The notes beneath the pieces were generated by a model. It was given only the letters and a program-made list of their open reading frames with translations. It was not told where the DNA came from and did not search any database. A stretch of 11,413 bases of DNA. Origin: Bacillota bacterium. Lineage in GTDB: Bacteria; Bacillota; Dehalobacteriia; UBA4068. Positions 1 to 7,700 of the stretch are shown one piece after another. Within the stretch, counting starts at the first letter, position 1, and every line of letters starts with the position of its first letter. The DNA lies in the NCBI GenBank assembly GCA_009778255.1, contig WRKD01000164.1, positions 1 through 11,413 of the forward strand, given 5' to 3'. The position numbers were made by a program, and so were the translations under genes.

Positions 1-334
1 CTCCGTTCACGCCGGTGATAATGAAGATATTCAGCCGCCCCGCCTGCGGCGCAAGCTGCCCCGCGCCTTCTATTTGCAGCATTTCGGTCATGGCGGCGCG
101 CAGGGTCTGCCACAATTCTCCGCGTTCCTTGATATGTTCCCGTTTGGCCTGCTCCCGCAAACGCTCTGCCAATTCCACCGCTGTCTGCACCCCCACATCG
201 GCCACGATCAGCGCTTCTTCCAATTCTTCATAAAATTCTTCATCCACCCGCCCGCTGAATATGCCCGCCAGAGAATCCATCAACCCGGCGCGTGTTTTTG
301 CCAAACCTTTTTTCAAACGTGAGAATAGGCCCAT
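1..334 (-). CDS. ftsY: Signal recognition particle receptor FtsY, N-terminal part (cut by window edge)
   Basis: FtsY is the SRP receptor GTPase. It pairs with Ffh at the inner face of the membrane and delivers ribosomes making membrane proteins to SecYEG. The 111 visible residues begin MGLFSRLKKGLAKTRAGL, the usual start of short FtsY proteins without an acidic A domain, followed by the helical N domain (FYEELEEALIVADVGV). They end in IFIITGVNG, the first part of the P-loop (normally GVNGxGKTTT), so the GTPase G domain lies outside the window. The ATG at 334 is preceded by AAAAGGAG at good spacing, which fixes the start. It lies downstream of smc on the same strand, the common Bacillota order, but 347 bp of repeats separate them. 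I did not find a convincing private promoter, so read-through from smc is possible. Confidence 0.93.
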   Translation of the reverse strand, partial: MGLFSRLKKGLAKTRAGLMDSLAGIFSGRVDEEFYEELEEALIVADVGVQTAVELAERLREQAKREHIKERGELWQTLRAAMTEMLQIEGAGQLAPQAGRLNIFIITGVNG

Positions 335-380
335 GATTGTTCTCCTTTTTGTTGGTTGTTTGTATTTGAAACCAAATATA

Positions 381-485
381 ATTCAATCGACGGGTGACCG
401 GAGGCGGTCCGGGCAATTCAACCAACGGGCGACCGGGGGCGGTTCGGGCAATTCAACCAACGGGCGACCGGGGGCGGTCGCCCCT
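381..485. repeat. Three tandem 35-bp GC-rich units
   Basis: Units lie at 381-415, 416-450 and 451-485. Each starts ATTCAA and carries a GGGYGACC block, a G-rich stretch and a GGTYC block. Units 2 and 3 are identical until the last bases. Unit 1 differs at several positions (for example TCGACGGGT against CCAACGGGC). Only unit 3 ends in the sequence that completes a perfect hairpin. The unit length is not a multiple of three, so it shifts frame through the RAYT relic. There are no spacers between units, so this is not a CRISPR array. Confidence 0.85.
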
Positions 486-607
486 ACGGCGATTTTACCC
501 AACAATTCATGCCTATCTTTCACGCATATTGTAATATAATATGCACCATTATGGCTATAATCATATCCCTTCAACCGAAGATGTTTTCTAACAGGTAATT
601 CTTTCAT
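383..607 (-). pseudogene. Relic of a REP-associated tyrosine transposase (RAYT), N-terminal fragment
   Basis: RAYTs are single-domain relatives of the IS200/IS605 TnpA (HUH/Y1) transposases and are associated with REP palindromes. Translation from the ATG at 607 begins MKELPVRKHLRLKGYDYS and continues through NGAYYITICVKDRHELLG. This matches the conserved RAYT N-terminus: a basic R-K-x-x-R-L-K-x-Y-D-Y start, then the first core strand Y-F-x-T-I-C. About 40 residues in, the frame enters a REP-like hairpin (VGATAPGRP) and then the 35-bp tandem units, ending at a stop near 383 after about 74 residues. Full RAYTs are roughly 150 to 220 residues. The histidine pair and catalytic tyrosine are missing, so it cannot be active. 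The reading frame could be opened further upstream to 640, but the family start is at 607. The upstream ribosome site is weak. Confidence 0.72.
462..483. repeat. REP-like hairpin 1 (8-bp stem, GGGGGC loop)
   Basis: GGGCGACC at 462-469 pairs perfectly with GGTCGCCC at 476-483 across the six-base loop GGGGGC. On the right it is followed by CTAC. On the left, CAAC stands where a GTAG would extend the stem, so the element looks truncated or fused to the 35-bp unit on that side. Read on the minus strand, the first 18 bases starting at 487 match hairpin 2 (from 4514) at 17 positions, so both belong to one repeat family. It sits inside the reading frame of the RAYT relic. Confidence 0.8.
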
Positions 608-630
608 TGCACTACACACACAGTATCCCT

Positions 631-663
631 CACTCAGCATTCAACACTCAACACTCAGCATTC
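631..663. repeat. CACTCA/CATTC-rich minisatellite
   Basis: CACTCAGCATTC occurs at 631-642 and again at 652-663, with further CAACACTCA copies between them. This simple-sequence stretch lies between the end of smc and the start of the RAYT relic. It is non-coding as far as I can see. Confidence 0.6.
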
Positions 664-680
664 GGGCTGAGTAGCAGCCC
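664..680 (-). terminator. GC-rich hairpin immediately after smc (possible weak terminator or attenuator)
   Basis: GGGCTG at 664-669 pairs with CAGCCC at 675-680 around a five-base loop, one base beyond the smc stop codon. On the minus strand it is followed by GAATGC and not by a T-run, so intrinsic termination is doubtful. It may instead protect the smc mRNA end or reduce read-through toward ftsY. Confidence 0.28.
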
Positions 681-681
681 G

Positions 682-3600
682 TCACGCTATCCCTTGCCCT
701 TGCAAGCGCACGGACAGTAATTTCGACACTCCTTCTTCCTCCATGGTCACGCCCCATAGGCTGTCCGCCGCTTCCATAGTGCTTTGGCGGTGGGAGATCA
801 TTACGCATTGGGCGCGTTGGGAGAGTTCCCGCAGGTAGGTGGTAAAACGGTCGATGTTGGCTTCGTCTAAAGCCGCGTCTACTTCATCCATGAGAATGAA
901 GGGAGAGGGGCGCACTGCCATTACAGCGAACATCAAGGCAATGCCGATCAGCACTTTTTCTCCACCGGAGAGCAGGTTATAGTTAATGATTTTTTTACCG
1001 GGTAGAGTTACGCTGAGCTCCACGCCTGTGGAGAGGATTTCTTCCGGTTCTGTAAGAATCAAGGCGGCTTGACCGCCACCGAAGAGGCGGCGGAAGGATT
1101 TATCGAATTCTTCGGAGAGCCGGTTAAAGGCCTGACGGAAACGGCTGCTCATGATGGAATCCATTTCTACTATCACCGTGTCCAGCTGCTCTCTAGCCTG
1201 TAGTAGATCGGCGCGCTGGCTGGTAAGGAAGAGATAACGCTCCGTAACCTCTCGGTATTCCTCGATGGCGGCGATATTTACCGGCTCCAAGGTGGCCATC
1301 TCTTTTTTAAGTTGCTGCAGGCGGGTTAAGAGCGCTGTGCGGCTACCCTCCGCTTGCGGGCATTCTGATGCTTCCGCTAGCGTCATATTGAATTGTTCGG
1401 AGAGCTTGGCGCGCTCATTTTCACAATCCGCCTCCATGCGCGCTTTCTTTATTTCCTGTTGATGCAGTTGCTCCCGCAATTCACCACAGCGTGATGATAG
1501 CTCTTTTTCCTCTTTTTCCACTTCGGCAATACGGGCCGTCTCCGCAGCCAGGCCATGGCGGGCCTGTTCCATCTCCTGCTCGGCGCCTATAAGAGCTTCC
1601 CGCAGATCCACCAAATGGGATTGTGTAGCTTCCAGAGTTGTTTGAAGTTGGCTTAATTCCTCCTGGCAGTGGGTTAAATCGGCAGATTTTTCTTCTTGAT
1701 CCCAATGGATATTGTCAATTTCCGTTTCTATACGTTCCAGAGATTTACGCTGCCCCACTAGTTTTTGCTCACGTGCAGCCAGTTCCACACGCTGACGGTT
1801 GATATCCTCTTTTTCCCCTTCCCATTCATTGCTTTGCGCAGCCAATTGTGTTGTCAGCTCGCTTAAACGAACTGTAAGCGCCTGTTCCTCACTTGCCGCT
1901 TCGTTTAATTGTTCTGTCAATTCACGTTGCTGCTCTTCTATAAGTGTAGATTCATCGGCAAGAGAAGCAAGATCATTATCCAGCGCAAGCAGTTGCCGAG
2001 ACAGTGTTTGCCGCTCTCTAGCTAGGCTCTCTTCTTCGTGGGTCAGGGTATATTGCTGATTTGCAATTTCCTGTAAGTGGGCAGATATATCCTCCGCTAG
2101 CACGGTTAAAGCGGAAAGATGATCCCGCGCTTCTTGCAGTTTAAGTTCCCCTTGATTAAGTTCCAGCTTCAATTGCTTTAGCTTTGCCTGAGCTTCCATC
2201 AATTCCCGGCTCTTCCCCAGTAGATCGCCGCCTTTTTGGGCGCGGCTGCCCCCGGAAAGGCTACCGCCGGGATTTACCATATCCCCTTCCAAAGTTACCA
2301 CAGGATGGCGATACCCCAGTTCCTTGGCGGCTTTGACCGCTGTGGCCATATCTTCCACCACTAGCAGCTGATTGAGGAGAAAATCGGCGGCTGGGCGTAT
2401 TTCATCCGTACAAGACACCAGCTCAGAGGCTAGACCATGCACGCCCGGCCTACCGCTGACGGCCCGAATATCGGCCTTGGGGCGCACCTTCAGCGCGTCT
2501 AAGGGTAAAAAGGTGGCTCGGCCCAGCTCTTTTTCTTTCAAGTATGCTATAGCCTGCCGCGCCGCTTGCTGAGTCCGGCTGACTATATTTTGCAGGGAAG
2601 CCCCCAGGTATGTTTCTACCGCCACCTGATATTTGGGAGGTGCTGTAAGTAGATTGGCTGCCACGTCTATCAGGCCGGAAAGGGCGGCTTCGCCTTTATT
2701 TTTAGTTGTGAGGATAGCGCGCACGCCGGGGAAAAAACCCTCGTAGTTTTTACGCATATCTTCCATCATGTTCACGCGCACGCTTAAAGCATGGGCGCGG
2801 TAACGCAGCTCTGTTTCGGCGGCAGCTAACTCTCCTACGGCGTCGTTATGGTTTTTGACTCCCTGCTGTTGCTCCGCCAATTCACGCCGTTCCTCTTCTG
2901 CTTGATCATGCAATTCCTGCTTTAAGAGTTGTATCTCCCCCGAGCGAGTTGCAGATTGTGCTATATTATCCGTTAACTCCTGCCGCTGCGCCTTGAGGCG
3001 CGCTGCGGCAGCGTGGTTCTTTTCCGCCAATTGCTGCTGGTAATGCAGTTGATTGCGCCCTTGAGCCAGGCTGTTGGCAGCGTCGAAAGCTTGCTCTCGA
3101 ACTTTAGCAACTTTCTGCTCCAGGTAAGCCAACGCCGCGCGGCGTTCTTCCTCGCCGCATAAGCCTTCGTTAACCAAGGCCAGTAATTCCTCCACCTCTT
3201 GTTCGGTGGCTCTCACATGACCGGTCAAAGCCCGAGCCTCATCCCGGCGGGCTTTTTCCACTTTATCTAACTCAGCCAACTCGAAATTTAAACGCCTCGT
3301 GTTTACCCGGGCATGTTCTAGCTGCCCTTCCGTCACCGCCCGCGCGGCATCTTCCCGCTCCACCTGCCCCTGCAATTCATAGAAGCGCTTCGCCAAAGCC
3401 GCAGCCGCCTCATCTAAGCGGGCCTGCTCGCTGCGCCATTCTTCCCGTTGGGCAGCCAGAGATAACCGACGCGTATCCGCAGCCAGAAGAGCGTTATCAC
3501 TTTGTTCAATCAAGCCTGTCTGCTGCTTTAGTTTATCCTCGAATTCGCTGAGCAGGCGCACGGCCAGGGTTATGGCGCATTTATCCGCTTCCTCCCGCTG

Positions 3601-4251
3601 GGTCAGATACAGTTCGGCCTGTTCCGCCTGACAGCGCAAAGGCTCGATACGCCCCGTGAGTTCGCCGATTATATCACTCACCCGTTCCAGATGGCGCTCT
3701 GTCTCGTCTAATTTGCGCATGGCTTCGCGCTTACGGTTGCGGTACTTAACGATACCCGCCGCTTCCTCCACCACGGCGCGGCGTTCCTCCGGCTTGGCGG
3801 CGATGAGCTCGTTAACGCGACCCTGACTGATCAAAGAAACGCCCTCAACCCCCACGCCTGTATCCACGAACAGATCATGTATATCTTTCAGGCGGCAAGC
3901 CTGATTATTGATATAAAACTCCCCCCCGCCTCCGCGAAAGGTACGGCGGGTCACGGCGATTTCCGTATACGGCTTATTCAGCAGTCCGTCGCTGTTATCC
4001 AAAGTCAAGGTAACTTCGGCCATACCCAAGGCCTTGCGTTTTTTGCTACCGCCAAAGATTACATCTTCCTGCTTGCCCCCGCGTAAATTCCGCGCGCTCT
4101 GTTCCCCCAGTACCCAGCGTAAGGCGTCGGATATATTGGATTTGCCCGCTCCGTTGGGCCCGACAATGCAGGATATACCTTCTTCGAAGGATATTTTAGT
4201 CTTACCGGGAAAAGATTTGAAGCCCAGCATTTCGATACATTTTAAGTACAT
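682..4251 (-). CDS. smc: Chromosome segregation ATPase SMC
   Basis: SMC dimers with ScpA and ScpB form the bacterial condensin that extrudes DNA loops and separates sister origins. The 1189-residue length matches bacterial SMC. Domains seen: N-terminal ABC head with Walker A GPNGAGKSN (residues 31-39) and the Q-loop region ISQGRVNEL; coiled coil about 165-500; hinge about 500-665, ending in the glycine-rich NPGGSLSGGS; returning coiled coil to about 1030; C-terminal head with signature LSGGEK (1094-1099), Walker B FILMDE (1118-1123), D-loop and H-loop His near 1154. I chose the ATG at 4251 because MYLKCIEMLGFKSF aligns with the usual SMC N-terminus. A GTG at 4308 would add 19 unrelated residues. 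The ribosome site is only a G-rich run. The signature continuation VLIGIALMFAV departs from the usual ALTAIALLFA. rnc, often upstream, is absent here. Confidence 0.97.
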   Translation of the reverse strand: MYLKCIEMLGFKSFPGKTKISFEEGISCIVGPNGAGKSNISDALRWVLGEQSARNLRGGKQEDVIFGGSKKRKALGMAEVTLTLDNSDGLLNKPYTEIAVTRRTFRGGGGEFYINNQACRLKDIHDLFVDTGVGVEGVSLISQGRVNELIAAKPEERRAVVEEAAGIVKYRNRKREAMRKLDETERHLERVSDIIGELTGRIEPLRCQAEQAELYLTQREEADKCAITLAVRLLSEFEDKLKQQTGLIEQSDNALLAADTRRLSLAAQREEWRSEQARLDEAAAALAKRFYELQGQVEREDAARAVTEGQLEHARVNTRRLNFELAELDKVEKARRDEARALTGHVRATEQEVEELLALVNEGLCGEEERRAALAYLEQKVAKVREQAFDAANSLAQGRNQLHYQQQLAEKNHAAAARLKAQRQELTDNIAQSATRSGEIQLLKQELHDQAEEERRELAEQQQGVKNHNDAVGELAAAETELRYRAHALSVRVNMMEDMRKNYEGFFPGVRAILTTKNKGEAALSGLIDVAANLLTAPPKYQVAVETYLGASLQNIVSRTQQAARQAIAYLKEKELGRATFLPLDALKVRPKADIRAVSGRPGVHGLASELVSCTDEIRPAADFLLNQLLVVEDMATAVKAAKELGYRHPVVTLEGDMVNPGGSLSGGSRAQKGGDLLGKSRELMEAQAKLKQLKLELNQGELKLQEARDHLSALTVLAEDISAHLQEIANQQYTLTHEEESLARERQTLSRQLLALDNDLASLADESTLIEEQQRELTEQLNEAASEEQALTVRLSELTTQLAAQSNEWEGEKEDINRQRVELAAREQKLVGQRKSLERIETEIDNIHWDQEEKSADLTHCQEELSQLQTTLEATQSHLVDLREALIGAEQEMEQARHGLAAETARIAEVEKEEKELSSRCGELREQLHQQEIKKARMEADCENERAKLSEQFNMTLAEASECPQAEGSRTALLTRLQQLKKEMATLEPVNIAAIEEYREVTERYLFLTSQRADLLQAREQLDTVIVEMDSIMSSRFRQAFNRLSEEFDKSFRRLFGGGQAALILTEPEEILSTGVELSVTLPGKKIINYNLLSGGEKVLIGIALMFAVMAVRPSPFILMDEVDAALDEANIDRFTTYLRELSQRAQCVMISHRQSTMEAADSLWGVTMEEEGVSKLLSVRLQGQGIA

Positions 4252-4298
4252 TCCCAGCCCCCGCCTGTTATGAGAATATATGAACATATAAATAAGGG

Positions 4299-4348
4299 CA
4301 AACAGCACCTCGCCGTTTGCTCAAAACTCTGGCCGCTTGCCTCCGGCC
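4299..4348 (-). promoter_or_regulatory. Two inverted repeats in the smc leader
   Basis: GGCCG at 4331-4335 pairs with CGGCC at 4344-4348 (8-base loop), and GCAAAC at 4299-4304 pairs with GTTTGC at 4315-4320 (10-base loop). Both lie between the proposed smc promoter and its start codon, so they would form in the 5' untranslated RNA. On the minus strand the first is followed by AGAGTTTTGAG, a poor T-run, so partial attenuation is possible. They could equally be remains of a terminator of a former upstream gene. Confidence 0.35.
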
Positions 4349-4356
4349 TCTATTTT

Positions 4357-4386
4357 ATCATAGACTGAGTACTTTGTATAGGCCAA
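4357..4386 (-). promoter_or_regulatory. Candidate sigma-A promoter for smc
   Basis: On the minus strand TTGGCC (4386-4381, four of six to consensus) and TATGAT (4362-4357, five of six) are 18 bp apart, about 106 bp upstream of the smc ATG. It is placed correctly for a leader carrying the two inverted repeats. The region is AT-rich, so a chance match is possible. Confidence 0.4.
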
Positions 4387-4484
4387 TCAGTATTATTTCA
4401 GTTTGTATAATTTATCATTTTCGTAAAACCAGGGTAATATGCATGGGGTTTGTATTCAGGCCGGATGTTACGGGGGATGGTTAC

Positions 4485-4514
4485 GTAGAGGTGACTGGGG
4501 GCGGTCGCCTCTAC
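4485..4514. repeat. REP-like hairpin 2 (12-bp stem, GGGGGC loop)
   Basis: GTAGAGGTGACT at 4485-4496 pairs with GGTCGCCTCTAC at 4503-4514 with two G-T wobbles and no mismatch, around the loop GGGGGC. Loop and right-arm core are the same as in hairpin 1 at 462-483, and both copies face the same way. Unlike hairpin 1 it has both outer GTAG/CTAC ends, so it represents the complete form of the element. Confidence 0.8.
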
Positions 4515-4652
4515 TTTATTCAATGTATAAAGGGTTAATATAGATGCTTTTTAACAAATATTGTCATTACAGCTGTCATTCTCTCACTCTACCATTCTAC
4601 ACATCTTTCACTCTAACAGGCAAAACTATTACGCGATTTGAGTAAAATAGAA

Positions 4653-4681
4653 TTGCTTTTTCGCATAAAATATTATATAAT
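4653..4681 (+). promoter_or_regulatory. Probable promoter of the adhesin gene
   Basis: A perfect TATAAT at 4676-4681 lies 17 bp after TTGCTT at 4653-4658 (only TTG matches the -35 consensus). The predicted start near 4688 gives a leader of about 65 bases, ending in AGAAGGAGG at 4734-4742, ten bases before the ATG. Confidence 0.55.
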
Positions 4682-4752
4682 TCATATAACATATAAACCT
4701 AGTAGGAATATGTATTAATTTTTTATAACAATTAGAAGGAGGAATAATTATC

Positions 4753-7700
4753 ATGAATCACAGACTAAAATACCAGCTTAATGTATTGACAGCAGCAATA
4801 ATAATCGCCATGCTATTACTCTTTTGCGCCAATGCCTTTGCCATTGAGCCAACCGGTCCACCTATCGATTCGTCATTTGACCTAAAAGGTTACGCTACTA
4901 TTAATAGTAGCGGTTATCCGAATACTGTTAGATTAACTCCGGAAGCTACTTATAGGTACGGTATATTATGGTCAAAAAATAAGCTCGACCTCAGTAAGCC
5001 TTTCACCAGTATTCAATCTATTTATCTGGGGCATAATGCTGGTTACTCAGGAACCATTGCCGACGGACTGGCCTTTGTTTTGCACAACGACGCCAGGGGC
5101 ATTGAAGCCGTAGCAGATAGCGGTGCGGGGTTAGGAGTTTATGGTATTAATTATATAAAAAATTCATTAGTAATTGAATTCGATACTTATTATAATGCCG
5201 ACGCCACCTGGTCTTCTACAGACCCTTATCAAGCCGGCTACAATAGCCATTGTGCTTTTATTATGCCCAGCAATAGCCGCATATCCGCAAGTGACCATTA
5301 CAACACCCAGTGGTTTAATGCAAGAGATGTGTGGTATGACCTAACAATTGAATGGAAGCCTCAGCAAGTTGGCCAAATGCTGGGTGGAATCCTTTCTTAT
5401 TACTTCGAAGGAACGGGACAAACCTCCAGCTTATATATTTCTGATGTTAATAATTTATTTAAAAGCACTCAGGTATGGTGGGGTTTTTCGGGCGCCACAG
5501 GTCAGTATACATCAAGCCCGGCTGTCTCTTTTGCTAAAATGCCGCTGCCGCAAACTATTAGTTATACCCTCTACTACAATGCAAATGGCGGAAGTGGAGC
5601 GCCCCCTGTGCAAACAAATGTCCCGGCCAATTCTTTCCCGGTAATCAGCACTATTAAACCAACGCGGGATAATTATAATTTTCTGGGCTGGGCTACCTTT
5701 CCCACTTCGTCTTTTGCACCTTATCAACCGGGTACGGGCATCTGCATTGGCAACAGCGGAGATATAACGCTATACGCAGTATGGGAATATGCACCCACCC
5801 CTGTCAAATACACCCTCTTTTATAATGCAAATGGTGGGAGTGGCGCGCCCCCGGCGCAGACAGGTATTCTCGCCAATACTTTCCCGGTTATCAGCACTAT
5901 AACTCCTACGCGGGAGAATTATAATTTTCTGGGCTGGGCTGCCTTTCCAACTTCGTCTTTTGCGCCCTATCAACCGGGAACCAGCATCGGCATTGGCAAC
6001 AGCGGAGATTTAACACTATACGCTGTATGGGAATATGCACCCTCTCCTGCTAAATTCACTCTCTTCTACAATGCAAATGGCGGAAGCGGCGCGCCCCCGG
6101 CGCAAACAGGTATTCCCGCCAATACTTTCCCGCCTATCAGCACTATAAAACCAACTAGGGAAAACTATAATTTCTTAGGCTGGGCTACCTTCCCCACTTC
6201 GCTTTATGCGCCCTATCAACCGGGAACCAGCATCGGCATCGGCAGTAGCGGCGATATTACACTATACGCAATATGGGAATATGCGCCTGCTCCTGTTAAA
6301 TATACCCTCTCTTTCGACGCTAATGGCGGCAGTGGCGCGCCAAGCCCTCAAACAGAACTCCCTGCCAATAGCTATGCCTCTATCAGTACAACTGTACCTA
6401 CCCGTAACAATCATCTCTTCTTAGGCTGGGCTATTAACCGAGAGAATACAAATCCGCAATATCTTGCGGGAGGCTATATTTATATTGGAACAAGCAATAT
6501 CACACTTTATGCGGTGTGGCTTGAAATGGCGGCAACATACACCCTTTCTTTCGATGCCAATGGCGGAAATGGCGCGCCTAACCCACAAACGGGTTTAAAG
6601 GCTAATAATTATGTTAATATCAGCACAGTAGTGCCAACCCGCGTCAATTACCGCTTTTTAGGATGGGCCTTAAACTCGCAAGCTACAAACCCACAGTTTA
6701 TTGCAGGTGGAATTGTATATATTGGCAACAGTGATATAACACTATATGCCGTATGGGCAGAATTAGCGGTAACAACATATTCCCTGGTTTTCGACGCTAA
6801 TGGCGGCAGTGGCGCGCCAAGCCCTCAAACAGGTCTTTCCGCTAATGCCTACGCTGTAATAAGCTCAACAGAACCCATTCGCAATAATTATCACTTTTTA
6901 GGCTGGTCCACAGACAAAAATGCCACCTCTCCACAGTATCCTGCAGGTGGGTTCATTTATATTGGCACAACCAATATAATACTGTATGCTGTGTGGCAAG
7001 CACAGATCGTGCATTCATATTGCCTTTCCTACGATGCTAATGGAGGCAGTAATGCGCCCCCGCCACAGATGGGAATCCCTGAAAATACTTACCCAACCAT
7101 CAGCACTATAATACCTATCCGCAGCGGCTACAATTTCCTAGGCTGGGCTTTATCCTCCTCGGCAACTGAAGCACCCTTTCAACCAGGCGCTACCATAAGT
7201 ATCGGCAACGCAAACGTCATTCTATACGCTATATGGGAATTACAATCTTTAGGCGCTTCAGATGAACAAATAGTTATCCGTGGGCGCTCGCGTCACTATA
7301 ATAGCAGTGGATACGAAGTCCCCACAAATCCTGTGCTTGGACAAAACTCCGTTGTCTCTGTAGAAAAAAGCATAGCAGGTACAAATATTGAAAATGAATT
7401 CGATTTAACACTTACCGTAAAAACTTCCGTAGATATTTCGCAGGTATCTACCTCCGCAGACGCAGCAGTCATTCTTGTATTGGATATTTCAGGTTCCATG
7501 GGCGGTATCAACGATGCTAATACAGATTATATGCCGGCTTTACGAACATCGGCGCAGAATTTCATCAATAGCTTAGCCGCAGAGGCTGGAGATTCCGCCC
7601 GCTATGTAGCTCTGGTTACTTTTGAAACAGATGCCAAGCTTCTCTATAGCTGGACAGATATCACAAATAATACTAACCGGCAGATCATCAACACTTATAT

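Larger units (their letters stand above)
4252..4752. other. 501-bp divergent intergenic region between smc and the adhesin gene
   Basis: No gene is supported here. From left to right it holds two GC-rich inverted repeats in the smc leader, a probable smc promoter, an AT-rich stretch, REP-like hairpin 2, a pyrimidine-rich stretch with repeated CATTCT and CACTCTA words (about 4577-4617), and a promoter for the adhesin gene. An open frame at 4317-4538 on the plus strand has no recognisable family and simply crosses the hairpin. Confidence 0.7.

Noticed and set aside
381..485. Possible small CRISPR array (three repeated units)
   Set aside because: Units are directly adjacent with no unique spacers, and no cas gene is present.
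682..4308. smc starting at the upstream GTG (4308)
   Set aside because: The extra 19 residues are not part of SMC proteins; the ATG at 4251 gives the standard N-terminus.
4317..4538. 73-residue open frame on the plus strand upstream of the adhesin
   Set aside because: No ribosome site or recognisable family; its C-terminal part is just translation through REP-like hairpin 2.
4540..4752. Riboswitch in the adhesin leader
   Set aside because: The leader after the predicted start is only about 65 AT-rich bases with no stable stem or known aptamer motif.
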